Assembly: GCA_037157565.1 (NCBI GenBank)
Contig: JAZHRO010000046.1
Span: 16,342,501 to 16,406,500 of the forward strand
Source: Thalassia testudinum
Lineage: Eukaryota > Streptophyta > Magnoliopsida > Alismatales > Hydrocharitaceae
DNA length: 64,000 bases
Direction: 5' to 3'
In this document: piece by piece, positions 10,224 to 20,613 of the stretch
Layout: the number at the start of each line of letters is the position of its first letter
Numbering within the stretch: the stretch's first letter is position 1
The notes under the pieces: model-generated
Databases searched by the model: none
What the model saw: only the letters and a program-made list of their open reading frames with translations
Told to the model about the DNA's origin: nothing
Position numbers and translations under genes: made by a program

Positions 10224-10847
10224 TTAGGAAGTGATGCTCGAATCAATGTATTTAGTCCAAGAATGTTGTATAGAGATTTTAGATAGATTGATGACACTAG
10301 TGTTGTCATAAAGTATTTTGTTATATTTATAGGATAGGCCAAAATCTTCTAGTGCCTGTTTCATCCACAGTAGTTGTGAACAAGCTAAAGATGCAGCTGT
10401 ATATTCGACTTCTATTGTAGATAGTGAAATAGTATGTTGTTTTTTAGAAAACCAAGAGGCTAGGGAATTTCTGAGAAACTGACACATTCCACTAGTACTC
10501 TTTCGGTCAGTGAAACTACCCACATAATCAACATCACAAAAGGAATAAAGATCCAATGTGGTGGACTTTGGATAGAATAGTCCTAGGTCAGGTGTGTGAT
10601 TTAGGTATTTAAGTATCCTTTTAACTGCATTTAGGTGTAATTCTTTAGGGTCAACTTGAAAACAAGCATGTAAGTAGGTGCTAAATAGAATATCAGGTCT
10701 ACTAGCTGTTAAATACAATAGAGAACCTATCATGCTTCTATACAATTTTTGATTTACAAACTTACCTATCTCATCAGTTTTAAGTTGTGTAGAGGTTGCC
10801 ATCAGTGTTTCCTTTCCTTTCACCTTGTCCATGGAGAATTTCTTCAA
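10224..10847 (-). pseudogene. Sirevirus B RNase H region of pol
   Basis: A 207-codon open stretch with the copia RT C-terminus and RNase H: KLYRSMIGSLLYLTASRPDI, then AVKRILKYLNHTPDLGL, FCDVDYVGSFTDRKSTSG (catalytic Asp), STIEVEYTAAS (catalytic Glu) and LYDNTSVINLSK (catalytic Asp). These residues are retained, so this is the best preserved part of the element. It is continuous in sense with the RT region upstream, but stops and a frame break separate them. The frame closes before the usual copia C-terminus is complete. Confidence 0.88.
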
Positions 10848-11715
10848 GATCTCTGTGGTATACTTTGTTTGTGATATGAATATTCCTTAGGATATCCGGT
10901 CAATTTGAAGATCAAGAAAGAACCAAAGTTCTCGCATCATACTCATTTCAAACTGATCCTACATAACCTTGGCAAACTCTTGGCATAGAAGATAATTAGG
11001 AGCACCAAAAATGCTGTCATCAACATAAATTTGTATTAATGAGAGATCATTTTCTTTCCTTTTTGTAAATAAAGTTGGATCAACATTGCCAATTTTAAAA
11101 GCATTTTCAATTAGGTAAGTTTTAATCTGTCATACCAAGCTCATGGAGCTTGTTTCAGACCATATAAGGCTTTGTTTAGTTTATACATGTATTCTAGATG
11201 GTTTGCGTCTTCAAAACCTAGGGGTTGTTTAACATAGACTTCTTCCTTGATAAATCCATTTAGTAAGGTGCTTTTGATGTCCATCTGAAAGAGTTTAAAC
11301 TCCATTTGGGCAGCAAAAGCTAACAAAATTCTAATGGATTTTAGGTGAGCTACAGGTGCATATGTTTCATCAAAATCAATTCCTTATTCTTGATTATACC
11401 TTTAGGCCACAAGTCTAGCTTTGTTCCTAACTCTTCTCCTGATTCATTCAGCTTATTGTTGAAAACACATTTGGTTCCTATGATAATCTGAAGTTTTGGA
11501 ACAAGTTCCCATACTTGATTTCTTTCAAATTAATTCAATTCATCTTCCATTGCAATAATCCAACAATCATCAAAAAATGCATCCTTAACATTTTTATGTT
11601 CTAGTGGAGAAACAAAAGCTGTAAGAGCTAAGGTGTTGGCTGAAGATTTGATCTGAACTCCATTGGATAGTTCTCCTTTTTCCAATTCTTTTGGATGGAC
11701 CTTCATATAAGACAC
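10848..11715 (-). pseudogene. Sirevirus B reverse transcriptase
   Basis: Copia-type RT is spread over several frames. The N-terminal lead-in CWIIAMEDELN is at 11530-11560. FQMDIKSTLLNGFIKEEVYV (first catalytic Asp region), YKLNKALYGLKQAP, and IYVDDSIFGAPN (the YVDD box, near 11010-11040) follow. The YVDD aspartates are intact. Stops and frameshifts between these blocks (for example near 10990 and 11330-11530) prevent production of a whole enzyme. The region lies between integrase and RNase H, as expected for copia. Confidence 0.85.
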
Positions 11716-11897
11716 ATCTTTTGGTAATTCATCCGATATGTTTTCTTCTGGTATGTTTGAAGGACTCCTATGTGGTCATCATCATCATCATTTAGAGAAG
11801 ATTGTGGTTGAGTTAGAGTCTCATTGAAAGATACATGCATAGTTTCCTCAACAACAAAATTCTTCTTATTAAATACTTTATAGGCTTTACTTCTGGT

Positions 11898-12983
11898 TTA
11901 GTAAACTAAGAAGATTCCTTCAAAGCTCTTAGCATCAAACTTGTCAAGATTTTCCTTTGTGTTTAGTATAAAGCATTTACAACCAAATATCTTGAAATGG
12001 AAAATTCTAGGTGTTCTTCCATGATGGAGTTCAAAAGGCATTTTATTTAGGATAGGTCTAATCAGGGATCTATTTTGGATATAACAAACAGTGTTTACAA
12101 CCTCAGACCAAAAAATATCGAGGCAGCCTTGACTCGCATAGCATTGTGCAGGCACACTCTTATAAAGTCTTAATTTTCCTTTCAACAACACCATTTTGAG
12201 GTGTAGCTCTAGGAAGAGCAAATTCATGTATTATCCCATATTGATCACAAAAGTTGAAAAAAGATTGATTCTTAAATTCTCCACGTGATCACTTCTAATC
12301 CTAATGACTTCAAATCCTTTCTCATGTTGTAATCTCTTTACTAATTTACTAAAAATATCAATAGTCAGATCATTACTTTTCAAGAAAGATACCCAGGTAA
12401 ATTTTGAAAAATCATCGATTATGACTAGACAGTATCTGCACTCACTTAAGCTTTCGAATTTCGTTGGTCCGAATAAGTCTAAGTGAAGTAATTCCAGGGG
12501 TCAAGAGGTGCTAACCATCCTTTTAGGTTTAAAGGAATTTTTGGTTTGTTTACCAATTTGACAAGAATCATATACTCTGCTTTTCTTGAAATTTATCTTT
12601 GGTAGGCCTTTGACAAACTCATGTTTCACAAATCTACTGATATTCTTCATGTGAATATGACCTAGCCATTTATGCCAAAGTAATGTTTCATCGTTAGATG
12701 CAACAAGACATTCAAAGCTGTCGCATTTGTCAAAGTTGACAATGTAAATGTCTTTATGTATGTTTCCTTTAAGAAGAATTTGTTTGGTTTCTTTATCTCT
12801 TATTTTAAAACCAATTGAACTGAAAGTAATTTTATAACCTTTATCACAAATTTGACTTACACTAAGTAGGTTATGTTTTAGTCCTTTAACTAAATGTACA
12901 TTATCAAAAGAGGTAGAAGAGTTACCAATTTGGCTAGTACCAATAATAGGCCCTTGTGGTTGTTCCCAAATGTGATGTACCAC
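11898..12983 (-). pseudogene. Sirevirus B integrase
   Basis: The GAG-pre-integrase region shows LLWHKWLGHIHMKNISR with the paired histidines, then VYDSCQIGKQ where the first zinc-binding Cys of the usual C-x2-C is a Tyr. The core follows with ELLHLDLFGPT (first Asp) and IRSDHVENL (second Asp); the expected NGVVERK (Glu) is in another frame at about 12170-12200. The downstream block at 11898-12227 contains RTPRIFHFKIFGCKCFI, typical of copia integrase C-termini. At least two frameshifts are present, and the lost Cys would further damage zinc binding. Confidence 0.85.
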
Positions 12984-13354
12984 CTTCTTGGCAGTTGAGT
13001 TGCGGGAACAAGTCTTCCTCTCCTGTCATGTGCTTGGAACATCCGTTGTCCATGATCCATCTTTTTTCTCGATCCTGTTATTTGTTTGTGTTTGTGAGAT
13101 CTTGGATCATTTGATCTATAAATTGGCTTCAGATTTTCATTTGATTCATGAGGTGTCCACCTTTTATAATCTACTTGACCTAGAAAACAAGATTTCGAGA
13201 GTGCCTTGGGTACCCATTTTTGCTTGGGTCCACATTTGTTAGATTGTGCTACCTGTTTAGGCAAGCTACCTTTCTCCTTCTTTTGACTTGAAGTAGAAGC
13301 TTCATGATAATTTTTAGGTACATACCCTAACCTAAATTTTGTTGTGGTCTGGGT
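12984..13354 (-). pseudogene. Sirevirus B protease region
   Basis: The minus strand at about 13018-13056 encodes MDNGCSKHMTG, the copia protease active site, normally D-S-G-C-S. The catalytic Asp is kept, but the neighbouring Ser is Asn. Surrounding sequence is broken by stops and at least one frameshift. It lies between the gag zinc knuckle and integrase, as in copia polyproteins. Confidence 0.7.
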
Positions 13355-14650
13355 TTATGTTCCTAGTAATTTATGCAAATTATGACTACCTTTTGTAAAC
13401 TTAGCTAAGTCATTTATAAGACTAGTAGAATTTTCCTTTAGTTTATCTATATCTATCTTCAGGTCACCTATTTGTGATCTTAATGATGTGATTTCAATAG
13501 ATAGTTCCTTATTTTGTGATTCAAGTAATTCCTTTTGTGTTCTTTCTTCTTCCATTATTTTTGGTAAGTGTCTATTTTCAAAGAAAGCTTCTAATAGTTC
13601 ATCAGGGGAAAAAGATGTTACCACATCTTCTAAAGCCATAAGACCTAGAAGATCCTCTTCACCCGAGATTTCTTGTTCTTGTGAACTCGAGTCAGATTCA
13701 TCCCACGTTGCTTGAAAAGCTTTCAAGCTTCTTTCCATCCTTTTCCTAGAATTTCTTCTTCTTTTCTGATTCCCTTCAAAGAAGTGGATAGTCTTTTCTG
13801 GTATGTCCCTTTCTTTTGCAGTTGTAGCAGATGATGGTATCTTCTTTGGATTCTTCTTTCTTCTTTCTCTGATTTCTTTTGTTCTTAAGAAACTTCCTAA
13901 ATTTCCTTGAGAAAAGCGCTATATCATCTTCTTCTTCACTTGAGGCCTCTTCTGATTGTGCATTAGCTTCAAGTGCTACTGTTTTCTTTTTGACTAGTTC
14001 ATTGTCAAGCTCCTTCATGTGTTGAAGCTAAACCTCGTATGCCATTAGACTACCAGCAAGATCGTCTAGTTTTAAAGTAGACAGATCCTTTTATTCTTGG
14101 GTAGCTGTGGTCTTTGTCTCCCAGTCGCTAGTGAGTTATTGAAGGATCTTCTTTACCAAGGCTTCATTTTTTATATCTTGATCTAGATTACATAAAGAGT
14201 TTACAGTATTCATAAATCTTGTAAACATTTTTTTGATGGATTCACCTTTCTTCATCCTGAAAAGCTCATATTTTTGAGTTAGTAAATTTATGCGAGTTTC
14301 TTTTACCTTAAATGTTCCCTCATGCGTGACTTCTAAGATGCTCCAGATTTCGTGAGCTATCTTGCATGCTGATACATAGTTGAACTCTTCCTTAGAGAGT
14401 CCACAGAAGATAGCGTTCATGGCTTTCGTGTTGCATGTTGCCAACTTCTTTTGATCTGGAGTCGCTCCTACTCCTTGATTTCCGGTCGTGTGTATTTGGA
14501 GGTGATAATGTCCCACACCTCGTAGTCCATGGATTCCAAAAATATTTGCATCTGGGTCTTCCAATAGCCATAGTTCGTTCCATCAAAAAGTGGAGGTTGA
14601 ACAACTGACTGCCCCTCAACGTATGTGTCAACAGATGACTTTGACATCAT
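13355..14650 (-). pseudogene. Sirevirus B gag
   Basis: It starts at the ATG at 14650 just inside the primer site. Frames in order contain PPLFDGTNYGYWKTQMQIFL (UBN2/copia-gag N-terminus), GLSKEEFNYVSACKIAHEIW, then KMFTRFMNTVNSLCNL. A lysine/glutamate-rich stretch follows, then the zinc knuckle IICYNCKRKGHTRKDYPLL at about 13776-13830, in which the last Cys of C-x2-C-x4-H-x4-C is Tyr. Next is a predicted coiled coil (IGDLKIDIDKLKENSTSLI) at 13355-13560. The coiled coil after the knuckle is common in Sirevirus Gag. Several frameshifts and stops are visible. Confidence 0.85.
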
Positions 14651-14663
14651 CTAGACAACACAA

Positions 14664-14675
14664 GCTCTAATACCA
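14664..14675 (-). promoter_or_regulatory. tRNA-iMet primer binding site of Sirevirus B
   Basis: The minus strand reads TGGTATTAGAGC, one mismatch from the initiator-Met consensus TGGTATCAGAGC. Two bases separate it from the LTR end. Confidence 0.9.
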
Positions 14676-14677
14676 AA

Positions 14678-15684
14678 TGTGATTGCCTGTGGATCTTAAT
14701 CGATACTAGAGGGGAGGGGTCATAGTATCGATTTTAAAAAATTAAATATAATAGCAGCAAAGACAATTCAAACCATAAAAAATCAAGCACAGAAGACACA
14801 TAGATTTATAATGGAAACCCTTCCCAGGTAAAAACCACTACCTAAGCCTCTCAGGTTAGGATTTTTCTGACTAGTCAATCCACTAACGCACCACTTGAAA
14901 CAAGGGTGGCACAACCTCTTACAATAGTCCCTTCTCTTTACAACCTGAAGAGAAGCACAACAACAACAACGGGTCTTTTCCAACAACTTGGGATCCATGA
15001 TCAAAGCAAATAAAGATAATAACAATATAATCCTATGGAACCTCAAGGAAAGATCGAACCGAATTTTTTTTGCAGAGGTTTGAATCGACGTGCTTTAAAA
15101 GGCACCTAAGTAGAAGTGCAAAAGCACTTGAGAGAAAGCACGAGAGCTCTTTTTCTAAGAGCATTTCTTCTTGGAATGTGTGTTGAAAAAGGGTTACCTT
15201 GGACCTCTATTTATACAAGAGAATTCGACCTAAAAAGGAATTTAGTTGAATTCAATTGGTCGATCAATTAAGGTAGTTTGGTTGATCAAAATGTAATTTG
15301 GTCGGTCAAACTAGTTACTTGATCGATCAGTGTTTGGTCGATTAATTAAGCTAATGGTCGATCAAATGTGTATTAATCAACTTACTAAAATAGGCTGATT
15401 TGATAGATTAATTAAGCTGGTTAGTTGATCAACAAAATTGGTCCATCAATTTTATTATTTAGTTAATCAATTAACCCAAAAACTTGATTTTTACATTTAA
15501 GTGCAAAAATTCATTTGAAGTTCATTTGAGGTTCCTTACAAAATATTCTAAACTCAAAAATAAAATGACTAAAAAAGAAAAATAGCAATCTTCTTTCTTT
15601 AGTCCATAAATCCAGAAAGAGAGCCTTGAAAGATTAGTCTAACAAATAGCATAATTTTGGTGCATCAAAATAGAGGTACTTACA
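14678..15684 (-). repeat. 5' LTR of Sirevirus B
   Basis: On the minus strand it runs TGTAAGTACC...GGCAATCACA. A TATA box (TATAAATAGAGG) lies at about 15208-15221, downstream (minus sense) of the palindrome array at 15255-15465. This order is array, then TATA, then transcribed region, as expected if the array is a U3 enhancer. It is followed by the primer site. Confidence 0.92.
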
Positions 15685-15844
15685 GGTAAATAGCTTAGGA
15701 TAACAACACTTTCTTCTTTAGATAACACTGCCTTTTGGATTTTCTTGGTTGTCTCCTAGGGGTACAATAGTTGTTAAAGAAACAGGTAACTGTGGGAATG
15801 TGATCTAGCTTCTAAGAGGGGAACGTGATTGCATACATCTTTGA
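15685..15844 (-). pseudogene. Athila pre-protease fragment, first copy
   Basis: The minus strand encodes SKEESVVILSYL, which reads on to the protease fragment at 6242 once Sirevirus B is removed. The same ~160 bases recur at 16169-16332, so this is one arm of a local tandem duplication. It joins LTR sequence at about 15845 without a target duplication. Confidence 0.75.
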
Positions 15845-16168
15845 TTTAAGCGCAGAAGACACATAGATTTATAATGGAAACCCTTTCCGGGTGAAAACCA
15901 TTATCTAAGCCTCTCAGCTTAGAATTTTGGTCGATCAACAACATTGGTCGATCAATTAACCCAAAAACTTGATTTTTACGTTTAAGTGCAAAAATTCGTT
16001 TGAAGTTCATTTAAGGTTCCTTACAAAATATTCTAGACTAAAAAATAAAATGACTCAGAAAGAAAATATCAATCTTCTTTCTTTAGTCCATAAATCCAGA
16101 CAAAGAGTCTTGAAACATTAGTCTAACAGATAGCATAATTTTTGTGCATCAAAATAGAGGTACTTACA
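15845..16168 (-). repeat. Internally deleted partial LTR of the Sirevirus B family
   Basis: It matches the LTR regions holding CAGAAGACACATAG and the terminal part ending ACTTACA. The middle, including most of the palindrome array and the TATA region, is missing: CTCAGCTTAGAATTTT runs straight into GGTCGATCAACAACA. The outer (left) LTR end is also absent. Confidence 0.8.
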
Positions 16169-16489
16169 AGTAAATTGCTTAGGATAACAACACTTGCTTC
16201 TTTAGATAATACCGGCTGTTTGGATTTTCTTGGTTGTCTCCTAGGGGTACAATAGTTCTTAAAGAAATAAGAAACTGTGGGCATTTGATCAATAGCTTCT
16301 AAGAGGGGAACCTGAATATGTACATCTTTGAACATGGTTATGAGGCCCTCATGGTTCTTCATACCCTTTGCTCCCTTCTTCATTTCCCAGGTCAATGCTC
16401 TCAGGTGGGGCAAAAAAATCATGGGGTCTTTTACAATTTTCTCCTTGCCTTTTCCCTTTGCTTGCCTAGATGGTTCCTTATCACAATTT
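16169..16489 (-). pseudogene. Athila pre-protease/protease N-terminal region
   Basis: The minus frame from 16422 reads ITMFKDVHIQVPLLEAIDQM, then YFFKNYCTPRRQPRKSKQ and VLSKEASVVILSNL. This is the conserved stretch that precedes the Athila protease. The frame then runs into LTR sequence at 16168, giving a chimeric tail (ILMHKNYAIC) that is not Athila. The left part (minus-sense upstream) is cut by a solo LTR at 16490. Confidence 0.82.
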
Positions 16490-17333
16490 TGTGGTTCCTA
16501 CGAATCTTAATGGTATAATAGAGGGTATGGGTGAATAGTATCGCTTGATAAGTTTAAAATAGTAACAGTGAAAAATAATTCAAACCACAAAATAACATGC
16601 ATAGATGACACATGTATTTATAGTGGAAACCCTTCCTAGGTAAAAACCACTACCTAAGCCTCCCAGCTTAGGATTTTTTTGACTAGGCAAGGTTAGTCAA
16701 TCCACTATTGTACCATTTGAATGAGGGTGACACAACCTCTTACAACAATCCTTTCTCTTTTCTACTTGAGAATCACAACAACAATGGGTCTACCCAATAA
16801 TTTGGGACTCAAAATCAGAGCAATAGATAGAGATAAAAGTAATATAATCCTATGGAACCTCAAGGAATATCAAATTAAATTTTTCACAGAGGTTTAGATC
16901 ATCGTGCTTTGGAAAACGTAAAAGCAGAAGCGCAGATGTACTTAAGTGAAAGCACAAGAGCTCTTTTTCTAGATGGATTTCTTCTTGGAATGTGTGTTGA
17001 AAAAGGGCTGCCTTAAACCTCTATTTATACTATAAAATTGACCTAAAAAGAAATTAATCCAAATCCAATTGGTCGATCAAAAAGAGTTTTAATCAATTTG
17101 GTCAATCAATCATCCTAAGAACTTGATTTTTAAGAAAATTACGTTAAGCACAAAAATTTGTTTAAAGTCATTTGAGGTTCCTTACAAAATATTCTAGACT
17201 CAAGAAACCTAAAAAGACTCTAAGAAGAAAAACAACAATCTTCTTGGTTTATTCCATGAATCTAGAGAGAGTCATGAAAAATTAGTCTAGACAGATAGCA
17301 TAATTTTGGTGCATCAAAATAGAGGTACTTACA
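16490..17333 (-). repeat. Solo LTR of the Sirevirus B family
   Basis: It is a full-length but shorter relative (844 bp), starting TGTGGTTCC and ending ACTTACA in plus orientation, with TATAAATAGAGG on the minus strand near 17020. The palindrome array is reduced to about three copies. No internal region is attached. Flanks AATTT (16485-16489) and AGTTT (17334-17338) fit a decayed 5-bp duplication. Confidence 0.78.
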
Positions 17334-17338
17334 AGTTT

Positions 17339-19329
17339 GAAGTAGCTGAATGATCACTCTAAGAAGGGAGTTGTGAAGTGGTTGGATCCATCTACTTCCA
17401 TGGAGGTTCCTATGTGGTTGTCCTACTTAAAGTTACAACGTGAGCATCAACATGCTGCCCTTGCAGCGGGGGAGGAGCAAAAGAAGAAAATGGAGTAGGC
17501 AGGATAGAACCCGATTGTGTTGGTATGGCAATGCCAAGGGGTATGGGGGTTGCTGGATGTATCGCATGGGCCTATCCTTGTTTTCCATTTTAACCTAGGG
17601 TGGGGGCCCAAGTTTTGCATGTTCCATGGGTTCAAGATGGGTTGCGAGGGTAAAGTCCCTTATGGTCTGGATTCCTAGCTTAGTTGGTTTAACTAGTTCT
17701 GCATCTGCTAGCTTTGGGAAGCCAAGGCCTCTAAAATAGCTTGGTATCATTTATCCAGTTGATGCATAGCTTTCTGTAGGTTTTCTATTGGGTCAGGCCT
17801 TAGGGAGTGATCAGGCACCAATACCCTGGTCGATTGGTTGTATGGCAACCTAGTTAGCTATTGTTGATGGATAGGATTTTGTCTCTGATAGGAGGGTGCC
17901 ATGTTTCCATATACTCTATGCTGGAATTGTGGTGCAGGTTGTATTCTCTGTGTGTTGCCAGCTCGTGAAAGGTTGGGATGCTATCTCCAACCAAGGTTAT
18001 ATGTTTTGGAGTGTGGGTTGTTACACACAAATCCTTGAATGGCATTCACATCTTCGTAGGCCAAAGATTCCATGGATGATGGATCATCAAAAGAGTAAGC
18101 ACTCACATCATCAAGGTGTGCATAACCTTGATTTACTAGAACAAGCTCAAGGTTGTTCGTAGGCTTCTAAGTAGAAGAGACCTGAGGTGAAGGCGAAGAA
18201 GCATCCTGAGTGAGCATGTATGATCGAGGTTGCGGAGCTCGGGATGATGATGGGGTAGATGGAGCAAGGTTAAAGGCTACAGAACATGATCGAATGATTT
18301 CATCAAGCTTCTTATCTAAGATGTCCACCTTATTCAGTTTCTTTGCAATAATCTCCATGTCCAACCTAGTAGAGTCAGCTTGGATCTCATGTGTGGAAGC
18401 TTGGTGTTGGCTTGGGTTGTGAAACTGAGTCATGGATGCAACATTGAGAGAGTTCTCAACCAAGGATTCAAATCATTGAAAGACACTGGCCTCAACCTTG
18501 GCTAGAAAGTTTCCCACGCTAGATGCATCGGCTAGACACTTGCGGGTATCGTCTAGCCCATGGTAAAAGATTTGTGCAAGGTTTCATCAGGGTACCTCAT
18601 GATGGGGACACTTTCTTAATAGATCCTGAAATCTCTCCCATGCTTCATGTAACTTCTCTCGATGTTGCTAGGAGAAGGTCGTGATGGCTCTACGCATTTC
18701 ATTGGTGCGACCTATTGGGAAAAACTTTTGGAGGAACTCTTTGCGCAGTTCCTCCCAGGTGGCAATGGGTCTCCCAATGGTCTTAAACCAATTATACACC
18801 TTATCCTTTAATGAAAAAGGAAAGAGCTTCATCATGACTATGCCCAAATCAATGTTTCTTAGACAGACAGTCTCAGCAATCCATCCAAATCCTTCAAATG
18901 CTGAAAAGGATCTTAATGAAAAATCCCATGATAGAAGTTTTGGATCAAGCTTATAACATTGGGCTTAAGTTCGAAGGCATCAACCCTATTAGGGATTCAC
19001 ACTCTTGGCTGCACAGGTCTTGCTGCTAGACCGTAGAAATCTATTAATTGCCTTGGTTTGTCTCGTTCAAGTGGGCACCTCATATCATGCAATGTTTGCA
19101 TGATGGCCTCTAATTGCTCTTGATAATGCTGCTCAACTGCAATCAGATGTGCCTCCAAGAGGGCAAAAGGTCCCATATTTGAACGAGGAAGTTGAGGTTG
19201 ATCAGCCATTACAATAGCTGATGAAGAGGAAGAATGTGAAAAGGGAGAAGAAGGTGATGAGATCAACCTTCTAGAGGTAGGAGGCCTCCTCCAATATGGT
19301 TCCCAAGGCCCAACAAGTGGTGGTCTCAA
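17339..19329 (-). pseudogene. Athila gag (minus strand)
   Basis: Several frames spell an Athila Gag in order. The N-terminal part at 18997-19329 has RPLIDFYGLAARP-like sequence (read PRQLIDFYGLAARPVQPRV). Next come a retrotransposon-gag core with DPFQHLKDL near 18890, a region rich in TRP/PHE, and VENSLNVASMTQFHNPSQHQ at about 18405-18463. MEIIAKKLNKVDILDKKLDE (helical) follows at about 18300-18360, and a serine/proline-rich C-terminus after that. Stops and shifts are frequent. It is collinear with the protease fragments at 16169-16489, 15685-15844 and 5817-6242, so all belong to one split element. Confidence 0.82.
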
Positions 19330-20590
19330 GGACCTCCTGCCTCACATACACCAACTAAGAGAAGCTAGTGAAGCAAAACAAGGCTAGGTGCCTTGAAGAG
19401 ATGTGGGGGCCCTTTTCTTGTGTGATTTGAGTTGAAATTTCAACCCTTAATTAGATGTGTTTTATAAGAGTTGGCTGCTTGTTGAAGAATACAATAAGAT
19501 GTTGTACAAGCATGTTTGAATCTATCTTTTTTTAACCTTACCACTCTTATGGGAAGCCTTAGGGTAGTATATAAGGTATGTCAATCACTTTTAAGCTTGT
19601 GAGTGAGGTGGTCAATCAAGCATCCAGATCCTCACCCACCATAAACACATGCACAATAGGCTCAAAGAAAGTCTCTTGGGTCTCTAGAAATGAAAACCTA
19701 GGTTGTATGCACCTAAGGTTTATGCTTCTATACCTCTGCAGACTTTAATAGCAACCTGAAATGCCCCTACAGGAATGAATCAGTATCCAAATTATCCCAA
19801 CTGTTGGGTACTGATTCTCCTTGAAGTAGGGATTACAAAGAATATTTTTGTTTGAATTTTTCTATTATATAGAATTTTATTCACTTTTTTTTGTCTGACT
19901 GTGTTAGACTGGCCCAACAAACCCCTTTTGTATTCAAATAGTTCAACACCACAAACAAATAGTCTCAAAAATTTAGAAAACATTACTGAAGTAACTATGT
20001 TTCAAGGGCTTTCCAGTGATGCAAATTTCATCTCAATCTGAGTTTTCTACTACCTGCAACAAATTTGTAAATTTGAATAAAAACCACGTCTGGACAGACT
20101 TGACCCCTGCTCAGTATTTGATTTTTGGAAACTTTTGTAGGTAGCGGTTTTCAGTATGAATGGTGGCGTTCAAAAGATGTTTTAGAGCCCTAGTTCTAGT
20201 ATGAATGTGATATTTTTAAAGACTTGAATAGAATGGGAATTGATTTTTAAAGATCAGCATTCTATTCTGCCCGAACTTAGACTTAGGTTAAAAAAATGGT
20301 TTGAATGATGTATGAGCATGCAATGCCAAACCATGCCTTTTTCTAACCCAATTTTTTTTTTATTTTTTACGTTTTTCATATTTTTTTGGTTTTATAAATA
20401 TTTAATTTTTTTTGCATTTTTTATACATTAAAACTTGAAAAGAAGAGCTGCAAGCACTTACCTTGGGTCTCTACTCGGGCTCATTGCATGTGGAGATTCC
20501 AATAGAAAAACCTACACACACAAAGCAAAGCCAAGGAAAATAAATTAGACCTTAAGCAAGTGTAAAAAAAGGCTAACGGTCTCATTGCCT
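19330..20590 (-). other. Athila leader region
   Basis: Non-coding stretch between the primer site and gag on the minus strand. It includes a long T-rich, low-complexity segment at 20340-20430. A TGTGTGTGTAGG acceptor-like site lies near 20515 (minus strand). Athila leaders are typically long and non-coding, which fits. Confidence 0.6.
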
Positions 20591-20608
20591 CCCCGTTAAT
20601 AGTGCCAA
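20591..20608 (-). promoter_or_regulatory. Decayed tRNA-Asp-type primer binding site
   Basis: The minus strand reads TTGGCACTATTAACGGGG then AGGCAATGAG, against TTGGCGCCGTTGCCGGGG. It marks the boundary between leader and 5' LTR of the large minus-strand Athila remnant. Confidence 0.8.
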
Positions 20609-20613
20609 AAAAT

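Larger units (their letters stand above)
6248..15684 (-). mobile_element. Sirevirus B, complete but defective Ty1/copia element
   Basis: On the minus strand the order is 5' LTR, tRNA-iMet primer site, gag, protease, integrase, reverse transcriptase, RNase H, long non-coding stretch, extra ORF, polypurine tracts, 3' LTR. This gene order (integrase before RT) is copia, and the extra ORF, multiple polypurine tracts and palindrome-filled LTRs are Sirevirus traits. The length is 9,437 bp. Both LTRs are present and a 5-bp duplication flanks the element. It is inserted in an Athila protease gene. Frameshifts and stops in every gene show it is no longer autonomous. Confidence 0.92.

Noticed and set aside
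18681..18956. 91-codon plus-strand frame
   Set aside because: Antisense to the Athila gag core on the minus strand.
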